DNA from: Stenopsyche tienmushanensis
Taxonomy: Eukaryota; Arthropoda; Insecta; Trichoptera; Stenopsychidae
Direction of reading: 5' to 3'
NCBI GenBank assembly: GCA_008973525.1
Contig: WACJ01000224.1
Span: 557,394-621,393, forward strand
Length of the DNA stretch: 64,000 nucleotides
The position numbers and the translations under genes were made by a program. Shown here in pieces: positions 53,568 to 64,000 of the stretch. How positions within the stretch are numbered: the first letter of the stretch is position 1; each line of letters starts with the position of its first letter. The notes beneath the pieces are model-generated. The model was given only the letters and a program-made list of their open reading frames with translations. It was not told where the DNA came from and did no database searches.

Positions 53568-54461
53568 ACTTTTTTATTTAATTTATATGTTATATTTTAA
53601 TCACGTGCTTTAATTGAATTTTTACAAAAATATTTGAGCATATCCGATATGGTATTTGCATTTTTGTTGCGATTTACTTCTTATATACATATCCTAGTTT
53701 CATTAGTTTTACTATTCGAAATTTATTTTATAAAAAAGATTGAGGTAAACCTGTTGTTTTTTATTTTATGAACTTTGTTTATTGCCAAATAAATTATGAA
53801 AACTTCAATTGCATCAATGCTTTCAATGAAACTGTATTGAAAATTTTATTTCATCTCAATTTGCTAAATTACCGACATGTTAAATTAATTAATGCAACTG
53901 AAACGCGACTAAATGCTTAATGGATACCAGAGGGCAGGAAAATACTGTCGATTAAAACGATGATAATATATATAGAATATAAATGGAGAGTTGGCGAATT
54001 GAAACGAAATCGATTTCATAAAACTTGTAATCGTATTGGGATTATGTACTCAAAAAAAGGTCGAGACTTGTCAAAAAAACGAATTAAAAGCTTTCCAAAT
54101 AATGGATATGCACAGAAGCTTAAACTAACGTTTGAACGATTTGTATAACTTCAAATCAAAATCAATTAAGGGGAATTTTATATATTTGCATAATATTAAA
54201 ATAGTTTAATAAAATCTTTTTTCTCACATTATTTTTTAAGTTGTCATATTCGTTATTGGAATTAGACGATTAGACGAAACGTATGAATCTATAAATTTAT
54301 ATCATTGGCATTACAATGGAAACAACATACGTTTCGGAAAATTTATTTTTTCCTATTTGAAGATAACTCATTCTCTTAATCTTCAGATTTAGCAACCATA
54401 GTTTCATACTCGATTTAACATTGATTGATTTCGTTGTTTTCGAAATTTGTACTAAAGTAAT
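53568..54461. other. AT-rich sequence, no gene recognised
   Basis: No coding or repeat structure that I can support. Confidence 0.4.
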
Positions 54462-54586
54462 TGGAAATATGAATATTACCGATTTCTCAAATTTGTTTAA
54501 ACAGTAAAACGGTTCTCAATTTTAAACGAACCGAAATCTCCATAATGAGAGTCCAGAATCTAAGCCTCTATAGCAAAGCTTAGTCT
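54462..54586 (-). repeat. SINE fragment, copy G (minus strand, diverged)
   Basis: GGAAATATGAATATTACCGA, TTCTCAAATTTGTT and AGAGTCCAGAATCTAAGCC with CTATAGCAAAGCTTAGTC follow the body-to-head order of copy B (GAAATATTAATATTTCCGA, CTCCCAAATTTGTTGG, GAGTCCAGGATCTAAGCC, CTATACCAACACTTGGTC). The B-box side is worn. Confidence 0.65.
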
Positions 54587-55158
54587 CTCTCAACATGCTA
54601 TTTTTTAAATACATATCGAATGTGCATGGAATGAGGAGTCTCCCCGGAAGTTCCGTGATGTGAAAAAGTTGTTTCTTCAGTGCATTGAAAAAGTTTTACG
54701 TCTTGAGTGTTTGAACGGCGTTGGAGTCGTAAAATGGTAATAAAACTCAGCACATTCGGAGAGCGTCTTTTTTTATATTATTAACCATAAATAGACTTCT
54801 GAGGGTTGACACATGTGCCCTGTATTTTTTATGATGCATTTAGCTTACTACATCATTGCTTATATTTTCTCATCACCTGACAAATGTACAAAACACGAAC
54901 TTACTACCCTTTTAGAATTCGATTAGTGCCTTCGGATGAAGTTAACGATCGTCGAAGATATACATCCCTTACCATAAAGTATAAAAACGCGTCAGCTCAT
55001 GGATAAAATGTCATTCATCCAAATATGTGAATTATCATGATAAATAAATTTATCTTAAAAAATGATTTTTAATAAATGGACAGTTTTTCAAACGTAGCTT
55101 CAATTTTTGTATAATTCATACTCTTGTTATGCGGTACCATATTTCTTATTGCAATTAG
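54587..55158. other. unique-looking sequence, no gene recognised
   Basis: 54600-54840 is better balanced and non-repetitive in the window. No frame or repeat ends are seen. Confidence 0.3.
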
Positions 55159-55235
55159 GCGATATCCATGAGATAACGTTTTAGGGAAAGGGTTTTTCAT
55201 GTGGTGGTTTTCCATTATCATTCATCATGCGAAGT
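55159..55235 (-). repeat. SINE body fragment, copy H (minus strand)
   Basis: GATATCCATGAGATAAC, GGGAAAGGGTTTTTCATGTG and GTGGTTTTCCATTATC parallel copy B (GATCTCCATAGGAGATC, GGGAAATGATTTCATGTG, GTGGTTTCCCGTTGCC). The sequence onward to about 55495 may be the rest of the same old copy, but is too diverged to be sure. Confidence 0.5.
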
Positions 55236-55499
55236 TATCGTCTCCGATCATTTGATGGTTAAAAATAAGCTTTATCTTGTGTTAGATATCCTCAAAATAT
55301 GCTACTTATAAATATTAGAAATACTTTCACAAAATAATTTTAAAGATTCAATTCAATCAATTTCATCATTATATAATTGAAAATTTAAATACATTTTACA
55401 GGTCCCTTTTATTTTCATAGGAACACTTGAATCTGGATACAAATCAGGATGTGATATTCTGTAAGCATGCTCTTTTAATCGTTAGACCAAAGCAGATCT

Positions 55500-56919
55500 T
55501 AAATAACAGTCACAATCTGTTATATTTGGGAAGGAGATTTATTAAAAAATATATTTTACAAAAACAAAGAATAAAATCATATCAGTCAGAAATAAAATGC
55601 CTCATTTTTAGCACGTCATATTTTAACAAATCCACTACCCTTTTAAAAAAATTCATAATTGAGATTTAAGGTCTTGTTTCGTACGCTTCTCGCCGTACAT
55701 CACACTCAAGAATACTTCGCCTGCTACTATTATATTTGCATGTCAACCCTATATAATTCATTTTTGCGAAAAAAACTTTATAAAAAATATATTAACATAC
55801 CTGATTTCATCTGTGTTCTTGCCCTATCCAAAAAAAGTACTCGTCGACCATTCATTTGCCAATTTCAGAAAGTCATGAAATAAATTTGTTAATAACTACA
55901 AGCCACAGACATTTTATTCTAATTCTTGACAAGACGCATATTCAGAGGCATCTCATACGAGTCGCATAAAACTAAAATAGCTTAATGAGAAAATTTTAAA
56001 TCAACTTTAGAATTTATAATGCTGAAGCATTGCGTTACACCAGACAAAATTTCGTAATCTGCATAGCACGTAAGATTCTGCACCACATCCTGAGGGATTA
56101 GTATGAGTTTTACATGAGCTCGCTTGCATCGTGTGGCATTTAACATGTTAGAGTTTGGATCTCAAATGGAGGTACTGCACTTAAAGATATTTTATAATTT
56201 ATTTTTGATAATTATTTTCTTACAGGATGTTATATAACCTAAGAATACAATATAAGTCAAACCAAAATTAAATGAGAAATTGGTTTTTAAATGTATAAAA
56301 AATATTTAAAAATAAATAATTTCCACTAATTTTAGAACCTTTCTTCACAGATGAGGCTATTTCGAAAAATTTAAGCGAAGCAAAAACAATTATTATGAAT
56401 TAATAATTGTTTTTGCATAATGCATACTACTTTTGCAATGGTTCATATAAATTAATCAGTTTCCTTTTTAAACAATGAATACTACTTCTGATTAGTTTCT
56501 GATCATTTTCACCACCAATGGTATTTTTCAAATTTTAATCCATACATTTCGCCAGTAATCTGTAAGGCTTATAATTTCAACCCTTTATCAAAAACATAAA
56601 AATCCCAGTCCAAAATTCAAGCAGATATTACACCCTTGTTAAAATTTATTTAGATCTTTAAAAAACTCATAGTAATATTAGTTATATTAAAATGATATCG
56701 GTATATCTAAAGAATAACATAAACACATATGTTTAATTTCTAGTCCCTCTATTACACGTAGACTATAATTTTTTTTCAATAAATTAATATTATAAAGAAT
56801 CCTGAAATCTAGATGGAAATTCACAGGCATTTTAAAAAGACGAGTTAAATTTAAAACAATACGATTTCGCTTGTTATTAATTCAGCGATAATGCAAAGCA
56901 TTTTCTTACAAAGATAAGC
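55500..56919. other. AT-rich sequence, no gene recognised
   Basis: Short frames at 55427-55669 and 55659-55883 have no recognisable motif. An inverted repeat lies at 56379-56416 (AAAACAATTATT-ATGAATTAATTATTG type). Nothing else can be supported. Confidence 0.35.
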
Positions 56920-57265
56920 AAATACAAGGGATGATAGCCGCTCTGGGTTATCTATGTTTTGGTTGCCGGATAATTTATATAACGCTTTACTGCCCCCTCG
57001 GTGGGCCCCAAGCTCAGTCCTATACCCCTGGAATGATATGGGAAAATGAATTATTGTGCGGAACAAAATATACTGAGGCCCACACCTTAAAGCCGACCAT
57101 ATCAAATCAACTGCTCAGGATCTCGACCGATGTTTGCCATCTGGGAGTTTTTTGGGGCCCTTTCTCGTTGTCCATTACGTTTAAAGGTGAAGGGCGTTGC
57201 GGAACAATATCGTGTTACCAAGAGAAAACACGAGAAACACATATCATACACATTCACGTATTCAT
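56920..57265. other. unique GC-richer block, candidate conserved non-coding element
   Basis: A balanced block has overlapping frames on both strands (84, 112, 64 and 67 codons), none with a known domain. The words CCCCCTCGGTGGGCCCC and TTTTTTGGGGCCC stand out. It has no repeat ends. It may be regulatory DNA or an unrecognised exon. Confidence 0.3.
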
Positions 57266-60200
57266 ATAAGCTTCTTTTATGGAAAAAAGTATTCATGAAA
57301 TACTCGTATATACATCAGTTAGGGCAATACTAAAAAGGATATGCGCATGTGCAAACATTTATAATTTTTTTTTCTTGCTTAAATAGCATGTATTAAACAC
57401 GCTTAATGAAATAGTTAGTTATTGGTTATTCGAAATTAAATATGACAAATTAAGCTAAAATTTTAAATCAACAATAATAGTAGATATGTTGCTATCAACC
57501 TGCTACAATTTGCTCAAATGTTATAATGCAACTTAGTTGTTTACTTACTACTTATGATCAAACGTCTAAGCGTAGAATTAAAAGTATGAGTAAAAGGAGT
57601 CCGAGCGAGATTCGAAAGAAATGCCTAAAACACTACTTCATTCATAAAATTAACATAATTATTTAACCAGAAAATATATTTAAACAAAATTACACTGGTA
57701 CCTATAAAAAATCTACTGCATCGATATCTGGGTGTACCAGCGTAATAAAATGCAAAAAGTGACAATTTATGGCCTGAATCATATAAATAATTATACCTTT
57801 GAACTTGATTGAATTGTGAAAAAAAATTAAGCTTATTATCTGAGCTAAAAACAAATAAAATGTGGGGTCTTCTTTTAATTTGGTGAATTTCGGTAAAGTC
57901 TAACATCAGTCGCCACCATACTCCTGATGATAAGCTAAGCAAAAAAAATGATGTCAGTTTTGAATTCAAAGTAAAATTTATATAAATGTGTATTGAAATT
58001 GGATTTATCCAATATAAGCTGAACATTTATTATGATGATGATATGAAAAGTAAACCATACAAACAAATTTCTATATACCACAAAACCTTTAAAAATAAAA
58101 TATTTTTTTTACCGACATTCTCGAGCTCTGGAAATCATCCTGCCTCTCATTTTTACTTTCAAAAAACAATCCTAAACTCTCCCTTATCATCTCAAATTAG
58201 CTCCGAATTATTGTATTTAATATTAAAAAATCAATGTTCGAAAAATGAAGTTAAAAAGTAAAATTACGAAAATGATCAATGTAAAGCTACAACTTTTTTA
58301 GAACCATTCTGTCATTAATTCATTAAATATTACTGCATTATTGAACCACAAGAGAGTTGTGTTCATTTTTTGATGACTTGTTTCAGACATATAACTATCA
58401 TTTATCAAGTAAGGCTTTTCAAAACTAGGATTCGCTATACCAAGTGTTTCGTAAATTCTCAATGGCAACAATTCTAATGGTCAAATAACAATATTATATT
58501 GAATTTCACCTCACTATTAAAAAAAGTTTTTAGTCATTTTCAAATGCCTGCAGTTACTCTAGGTAGACCCCAATCCCAAACTCTTTCATCTCAGTGAGAA
58601 ATGGTTGGTTTAATTAGGCCCATATAGAAATTATTGTAGTAAATTAACGCTAATCTATCTATATTCTGTGACAATTTTCTGATATGAAAACCTAAAGCAT
58701 AAAGCTCCTGGACTATGCTACAAGTTCCCTTTTAAGTCATGTTGGACATAGACTTAATGAATTAGCTCAAATTCTTCCGAGAATTTTATTCGGTGTTAAA
58801 TGCATTACAGATGACTTCATATATTACTCTTTAATGCACGAAAGGACCTTTTGGCAAATGCTATCCGACGCTTTTAGTCGACTGTAGTTTGCAGCAATTT
58901 TTCAAACATTTAGCACAATAATAGCTAAATGTTTGAGCTCTTTTTTCTTTTTTTTTACACAGACTTTTCTAGTCTAGTCTAGTTTTAAGCTGAACAAAGT
59001 TATTTTCTTTAAAATATATGCTAATAGGTTTTATGATATATTTACCAGCTTTGAACCGATAGGTAAGTAGATTTTTTAATATTCTATAAAGTATCATTTC
59101 AAAATAATGAAATGGTTGACATTTTGGGCATGATTGGGAGGACGGCTTAAGTAAAAGTGATTCTTTTTAGCTGAATATTTATTTGCTTATCCATGATATT
59201 CAAATTAGAAGAAATTATTAGGTTTCTAAAAGCAACTACATATATTCTCTAGATATAATAATTTGCAATTTATAATATATACAGATTTAATCCTAAACCA
59301 AATATTTGATTGCCATTTAATCGCCAAATATTTGATTTCGCGTATAAATAAAACGCAATATTTTTCATAAAAATTTTCGCAGTAATCAGCCATATTTTGT
59401 GCAGAATCCCACATAAAATAGAAATATTATTTATAAAATGATATAATATGTTCCACAGCCTATAGGCAATGTTTTGCCTCTATAAAATTAATCCTGCATC
59501 GTGGGTGTATTATAACTTTATGTTCCCAGCGAAGCATTATACACGTAGGAGCCTATTAACATAAAATATTTGTAAATTTTTCCTTTGTTAGGATAAAGAA
59601 TAAAGAGCCCCAAGGAACAGATGTGGCTCTTTTTGATAACGTTATCGTGCAACAAATTATAACCATCACATACAAATATTTGATCAATTGATTTAATATA
59701 TATAAATCTGAATTGTCTTCAAAGATTAAATCATTATTTTATGATGTAATTTTTGAGTTTTTTCACAAAAAAATATTTTTTTTATTTATTTTCATGTTGC
59801 TTCAGCTCACATGGCATATCCGAGCGAAGCGTGATGATATGTAAGCCTTCTTCGGACGCGACTTGAATATGTTAGCATTTTTCTCCATTTGTAGGATGGA
59901 GAAGAATAAAAACTGAGCAAACGTGGCAATCAATGTTTATTGCGACAATGCTGCAAAAATTGGGCGTAACAGGTTTTTCACAAAAATTCAAGATAATCAT
60001 TTAACAGTTTTACTAGTTGCGACAAAATAAAAAGCAGATGAAAGGAAATTGAAACATAGATGAGATAATATTTTAAGCTTCTGGATTTGTAATAATTTTG
60101 AATATTAGGATCCTATTTTTGATGCTTAAGAAATATGACAATGATTATATGTAATGATTATTTAGATATATTAAATTCTCGTTTATTACATTTTTATATA

Positions 60201-61279
60201 TATATAATTTTCTCTTCTTCTTAATGTATAATAGTTTCCAAGAAGTTAAACATATGTAGTAATTTTCTATCATATTTGACATAAAAATAACTTCGTCGTA
60301 AATTTATCTGATCTTTAACTTTTGGGAAAAGTTTATATTAACCAAATCCTATCCGCTTACTTGAAAATGTGTATTTTGCGCGGCACTTTTGTATGTTTGT
60401 TCAGGCGAAAAGAGATGTTTAGTGACAGATTTATAATTTCGTTTATAGATACATGTTCAAAATGTTGTCAAATTATTGAGAAAAAAATATTTTTTTGCTA
60501 TAAAACTAAACTATTTCGACAAATGTATCAAATTCTTCTTGTGTTTATTTTAGTTCCATTTTTATGACTAACCCCGAAATATCTATTTTTATAGTCCACA
60601 TAAGGATCAAGTTTAAGGATATTAATCTTTTTTATTCATATTATTCCGTTTTTATATTACTGGATTTATTTCTTTTATATTTTTTCAAAAAGTGATAACC
60701 TCAAGTTGAAATCCTGTTATATTAATGTTTAAAATTGCAATAAGTTCTTAGAAAGTGGCTCGATAAATTTAATTTTAATATTTTGCTTGTTTAATAATTA
60801 TAACGAACTCGTGGGAATTCCCCGCGACATTTTATATGAAATACAGCTGCTCAGAATGTGTTAAAACGATTAGTAAATTTAGGCAGGATCACCTTTGAAT
60901 GACCGGTTTGCTAAATATAAATAAAAAGCCCATATGTGGGCTTTGGTACATTTATCTATACAGTAAAAATATATAAATACGGTTTTATGGGCATACACTG
61001 TGTTAATCCCTCAAAGAGATAAGACACAAAAGAGATAAGACTCAGAAAGAGCATTCTTACACGTTGAGCCCAGTGATGGACAGAGACGAAGATTCGATTG
61101 TATAAATCGTTAACCCAAATTGATCGATTTAAAGTGTATTGTTTATGTTTACGCGAAAAAATTAACAAATATTGAGTGCTATCGACAGAGTTTATTTATA
61201 TAAATACAAGCTTCATACACGCTCCTGCGAAAAATGTTTTAAATTAATCTAACTTACATATTTAGATTTTGAACAAATA
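57266..61279. other. 4 kb AT-rich sequence, no gene recognised
   Basis: The 133-codon minus-strand frame at 57625-58026 and the 91-codon plus-strand frame at 57986-58261 have no recognisable motif and very AT-rich codons. Two short GC-rich hairpins occur at 59602-59632 and 60925-60944. Nothing else can be supported. Confidence 0.4.
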
Positions 61280-61345
61280 TTATAAAAGCTTAGATTTAAA
61301 TCCAGATGGTATGAAACATGTTCAACGTATCAACTAATTTGGATG
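61280..61345 (+). repeat. SINE fragment, copy I (plus strand, old)
   Basis: AGATTTAAATCCAGATGGTA and CAACGTATCAACTAATTTGG follow the B-box and early body of the SINE. Short and diverged. Confidence 0.4.
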
Positions 61346-62555
61346 ACCGAATTTAAGGCTTTAATTATAATACCATTTTTATTATTTCTCTACTCCTAGA
61401 TTCTCACCTAACAACAAAATGGTGAAAAAAAATCATACAACTTTTTATCCTCCAGAAAATCCCATATAAAGATCGCTCAGATTGGAAGAATATTTAGAAA
61501 ATGTGACTATTATTGTTAATAATTTATACTATATAAATTACACAAACGCTCAAATTAAATTTTAAATGAATATCTGAAAACAGTAATTTTATCGTTTGTG
61601 GTACATTTAATATTATTTGAAGCTACGTGATAAGGTAAAGTAATCTCAATTCAATTGAAAATTAATTAAATGGTTATTGATGGAAATATTATTATTAATG
61701 GAAACATTTTATATTATTCATATTAAGAATTTTCAATTTCATGTTAGTATGATTTGTTCAAGCAAATTATGGGGTTGTTCAAGTCAAAAGGCATTCAATT
61801 AAATTGAAGTAATATTGGGTAAATTAAATTAATAGTTAAATGTATGCAAGAATGACCATGTTGAATGTGATTTATGGTTTTAACAAATGACTTTCATCCT
61901 GCACTTTGCGGGATATTGGAGTATTCTTCCACAATATGTAGGCAAAAATATAACTGCATATTTATTTATGGGGAATAGTAAAATTAAGAAAAATATTGTC
62001 TCTTGCTTAATTGTACTACTTCATCATTAGAAATGATGAAAATGATTGCCGTGTTCCAGCTTTGTTCCTATGTTGCTCCTATTAGTATAATATGCATGTA
62101 GCAAATAATAGAAGTCATTTTCTTTGTCCCTCATTGATTCACAATAATGTTTTTTTAAGATTGTGCAAATTGCACTAAAAAAATTGTTAATAAATATTTT
62201 TTTCATGAATTGTATTGATCCAATTTCCAAATACAAAAAAAAAATGATAAACGTTGCCCATCTTCGCGCTTATAATATTACATATTTATAAAAGTATTGC
62301 TCTTAAGAAAATTTCATTTGTAGTAAAATTTAGATAACTTTACTTGAAAAATAAAATAAATACTCCCACGAGAAACATTTTCATATTTTTATAGTATATT
62401 TCATATTTCTGAGTATCATAAAATTTTAGAATTAATGTGAAGACACCCTCGTAATGTTTTATTTATTAGATAAATCTCAGGGGTGTATCAAATTTTATAC
62501 ATGGTCTATTCTTTGAATATAATTCATTTATCCGTATAAATTACTATAATAAATT

Positions 62556-62558
<3 letters not shown>
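61346..62558. other. AT-rich sequence, no gene recognised
   Basis: No coding or repeat structure that I can support. Confidence 0.4.

Positions 62559-62609
<51 letters not shown>
62559..62609. repeat. (AT)n microsatellite, about 51 bp
   Basis: An uninterrupted alternation of A and T runs from 62559 to 62609. It lies directly beside the mariner-family relic, which uses TA as target. Confidence 0.98.
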
Positions 62610-62610
<1 letters not shown>

Positions 62611-62611
62611 C

Positions 62612-63370
62612 CACAAAGCATTATTATCAACTAAATAAATTAACCGTCAAGATCAAGACATTTCTGTAGTCGGAGCACCAGCTTTTGTATGCCAGTGTCA
62701 CAGAACGCCGCCCTTAGCTCTGTTTGGATTATTTTAGATTTTGGGGTATAGTGAAACGGCCACGTCTCATCACTCGTCAAAATATAGTTCAAAAAAACTT
62801 CTCCTTTTTTATCCAAAAATTCACACGGCGGTCACGCTACTTCGATTCTCCGGTGTGAGCATTCTGAGCAACCATCTTGCACACAACTACTTTAAACCAA
62901 GTTTTTCAGACACAATATCACCAAGAAGACTTTAAAGTTTTAGGAAATTTTTCGTATAGATCATCAAGCGTCGTACAGCGGTCATATCGCACTTTTTATT
63001 CAATTTTTTGCACAAGTTCGTTAGAAATCACTGATAGTTTTCCACTCCTTGCTTAGTCGTGAGTTAGCTGGCGTAAGTACGGCCTTCTATAAACAATCCA
63101 ACCCCCTTTGCGATATGTTCACATTACTACCATAAACTTTTACGAGCTTTCGGTGAATATTCGCGGTGGCATTGTTCTGCAAAGTCAAAAAACGGATGAC
63201 CCCGCGGATCTCACATGGAATGGAGGTTGCTGATGTACGCGACGACCTCTTTATCAGAAAAAAATACTGTGATTGAAAAAATGACCGACAAACACGCAGG
63301 ATCAAACAAACTGACCGTTAGGGTCCCTCCTATGTGCCAGATATACCAAATTCGAAACAACAACAAAAAT
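62612..63370 (-). mobile_element. mariner-family element relic, minus strand
   Basis: On the minus strand, from about 63310 to 62615, transposase pieces lie in correct order. The N-terminal HTH is in the open frame 63087-63305 (IRGVIRFLTL, NIHRKLVKVYGSNVNISQ). Then come GRTYA- and SKEWKTISD-like pieces, LVQKIE, CTTLDDLYEKFPKTLKSSLG and a CARWLLRMLTPEN linker. TSDETWPFHYTPKSK has the first catalytic Asp (about 62780-62745), and a C-terminal AFCDTGIQKLVLRLQKCLDL ends near 62640. The middle with the second and third catalytic Asp is deleted: SKIIQTEL joins straight to LRAAFCDTG. Possible terminal sequence lies around 63318-63370. This is at least the fourth mariner lineage in the window. Confidence 0.8.
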
Positions 63371-64000
63371 CTCCGACCTCAGGAGCCCTTATAAGTTTAC
63401 TTTCTTGATAACCTTCGTATGTCTATTAAAACTCATATATTAATCATGGATTTGTACTTAATTTACTTAAATGTAATACATTAATCATAATTAATATTGT
63501 TTTATTATTTTAAGCTATTGCCTTTACCTATGCTTAAAAGCTATCGTAATGCAATCTGGCTATATCGATACAGTGGACATCAATTTATTTGATTATACTA
63601 GAGTAAGTTTTTTTGGTCCAGGTAATTGACTGTCCCACTTAAGCAAAATTTCAGTCAATTTGCTGAGAAATACATACTAATGGAAAAAGCATTGATTGAA
63701 ACATATTTTATTTCCATAACATAAAAAAAATCATATAAAATTTAATTAATTATGTCAAAATTTTACTCAAACAGCCAATATGACCTTAATAGTGAGTTGT
63801 ATAGAATTATAAAAGAAATAAATTTTGTTTACAAATATAATACATTATGTTTTCATGATCTTTGTGTATGTATTCAAACGGCATGATTACTGTATTCAAT
63901 TTTGAATATTCATGATGACTGTATGTATTTAAGAAATAGTAATAAAATAAAACGTTTTGAATCTATATCAATGTTAACAGAAAAAATATTATTGACAGTT
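63371..64000. other. AT-rich sequence, no gene recognised
   Basis: No coding or repeat structure that I can support. Confidence 0.4.

Noticed and set aside
59602..59632. AAAGAGCC...GGCTCTTT hairpin followed by T residues
   Set aside because: Same reason as above: no transcription unit, and isolated short hairpins are expected in a window of this size.
60925..60944. AAAGCCCA-TATG-TGGGCTTT hairpin, resembling a bacterial intrinsic terminator
   Set aside because: The window is eukaryotic nuclear DNA with no nearby gene to terminate and only a short downstream T content; kept only as a small inverted repeat.
1..64000. CRISPR arrays, operons, phage or plasmid modules
   Set aside because: No regularly spaced repeats with unique spacers, no compact gene arrays and no bacterial-type coding; the window is clearly eukaryotic.

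Overview
The window is AT-rich eukaryotic DNA with almost no protein-coding content, no operons and no bacterial gene structure. Its transposon relics are Tigger/pogo-like, mariner, hAT with Buster-like and GTF2IRD2-like transposases, R1-clade LINEs, a Penelope-like remnant, a Mutator-like remnant and a tRNA-derived SINE. Together with the AT content these point to an arthropod nuclear genome, most likely an insect. I cannot fix the order or species. Nearly every recognisable reading frame belongs to a decayed mobile element. Most other open frames are short random frames in AT-rich DNA.

Layout. Left part (about 1-9.4 kb): a LINE reverse transcriptase fragment, a hAT element with a transposase relic, a SINE copy, an almost end-to-end Tigger-like element with TA target duplications, and a repeat carrying a perfect 22-bp inverted repeat. 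About 11.1-15.8 kb: a mariner relic abutting a Penelope-like remnant, GC-richer blocks of unknown origin, and a short tandem array. About 16.4-21.2 kb: a three-layer nest. A Tigger-like element (minus strand) was hit by a small hAT element with an exact 8-bp target duplication, and that was hit by a GC-rich R1-clade LINE; a mariner relic follows. About 24-34 kb: mariner and SINE fragments, a deleted Tigger-like element, and a second R1-clade LINE (minus strand, poly(A) tail, 14-bp target duplication) with its own hAT MITE inserted in the 3' UTR. About 35-37.5 kb: a Mutator-like transposase remnant and a hAT end. About 44-50.7 kb: another Tigger-like relic, the best SINE copy, and a large hAT relic. 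62.5-63.4 kb: an AT microsatellite and a mariner-family relic.

The one convincing host gene signal is at 37.8-38.2 kb on the plus strand. It is a GC/CpG-rich leader, an ATG, a 30-codon signal-peptide-like open frame and a consensus GTAAGT splice donor. It looks like a first coding exon; the 25.8 kb downstream would be all or part of its first intron. Several non-repetitive, GC-richer blocks on both sides could be conserved non-coding elements or small exons, but that needs comparison with other genomes.

I found no CRISPR array, rRNA, functional tRNA gene or novel enzymatic system. The interest lies in the nested transposons, the SINE family with long and short forms, and the orphan first exon.
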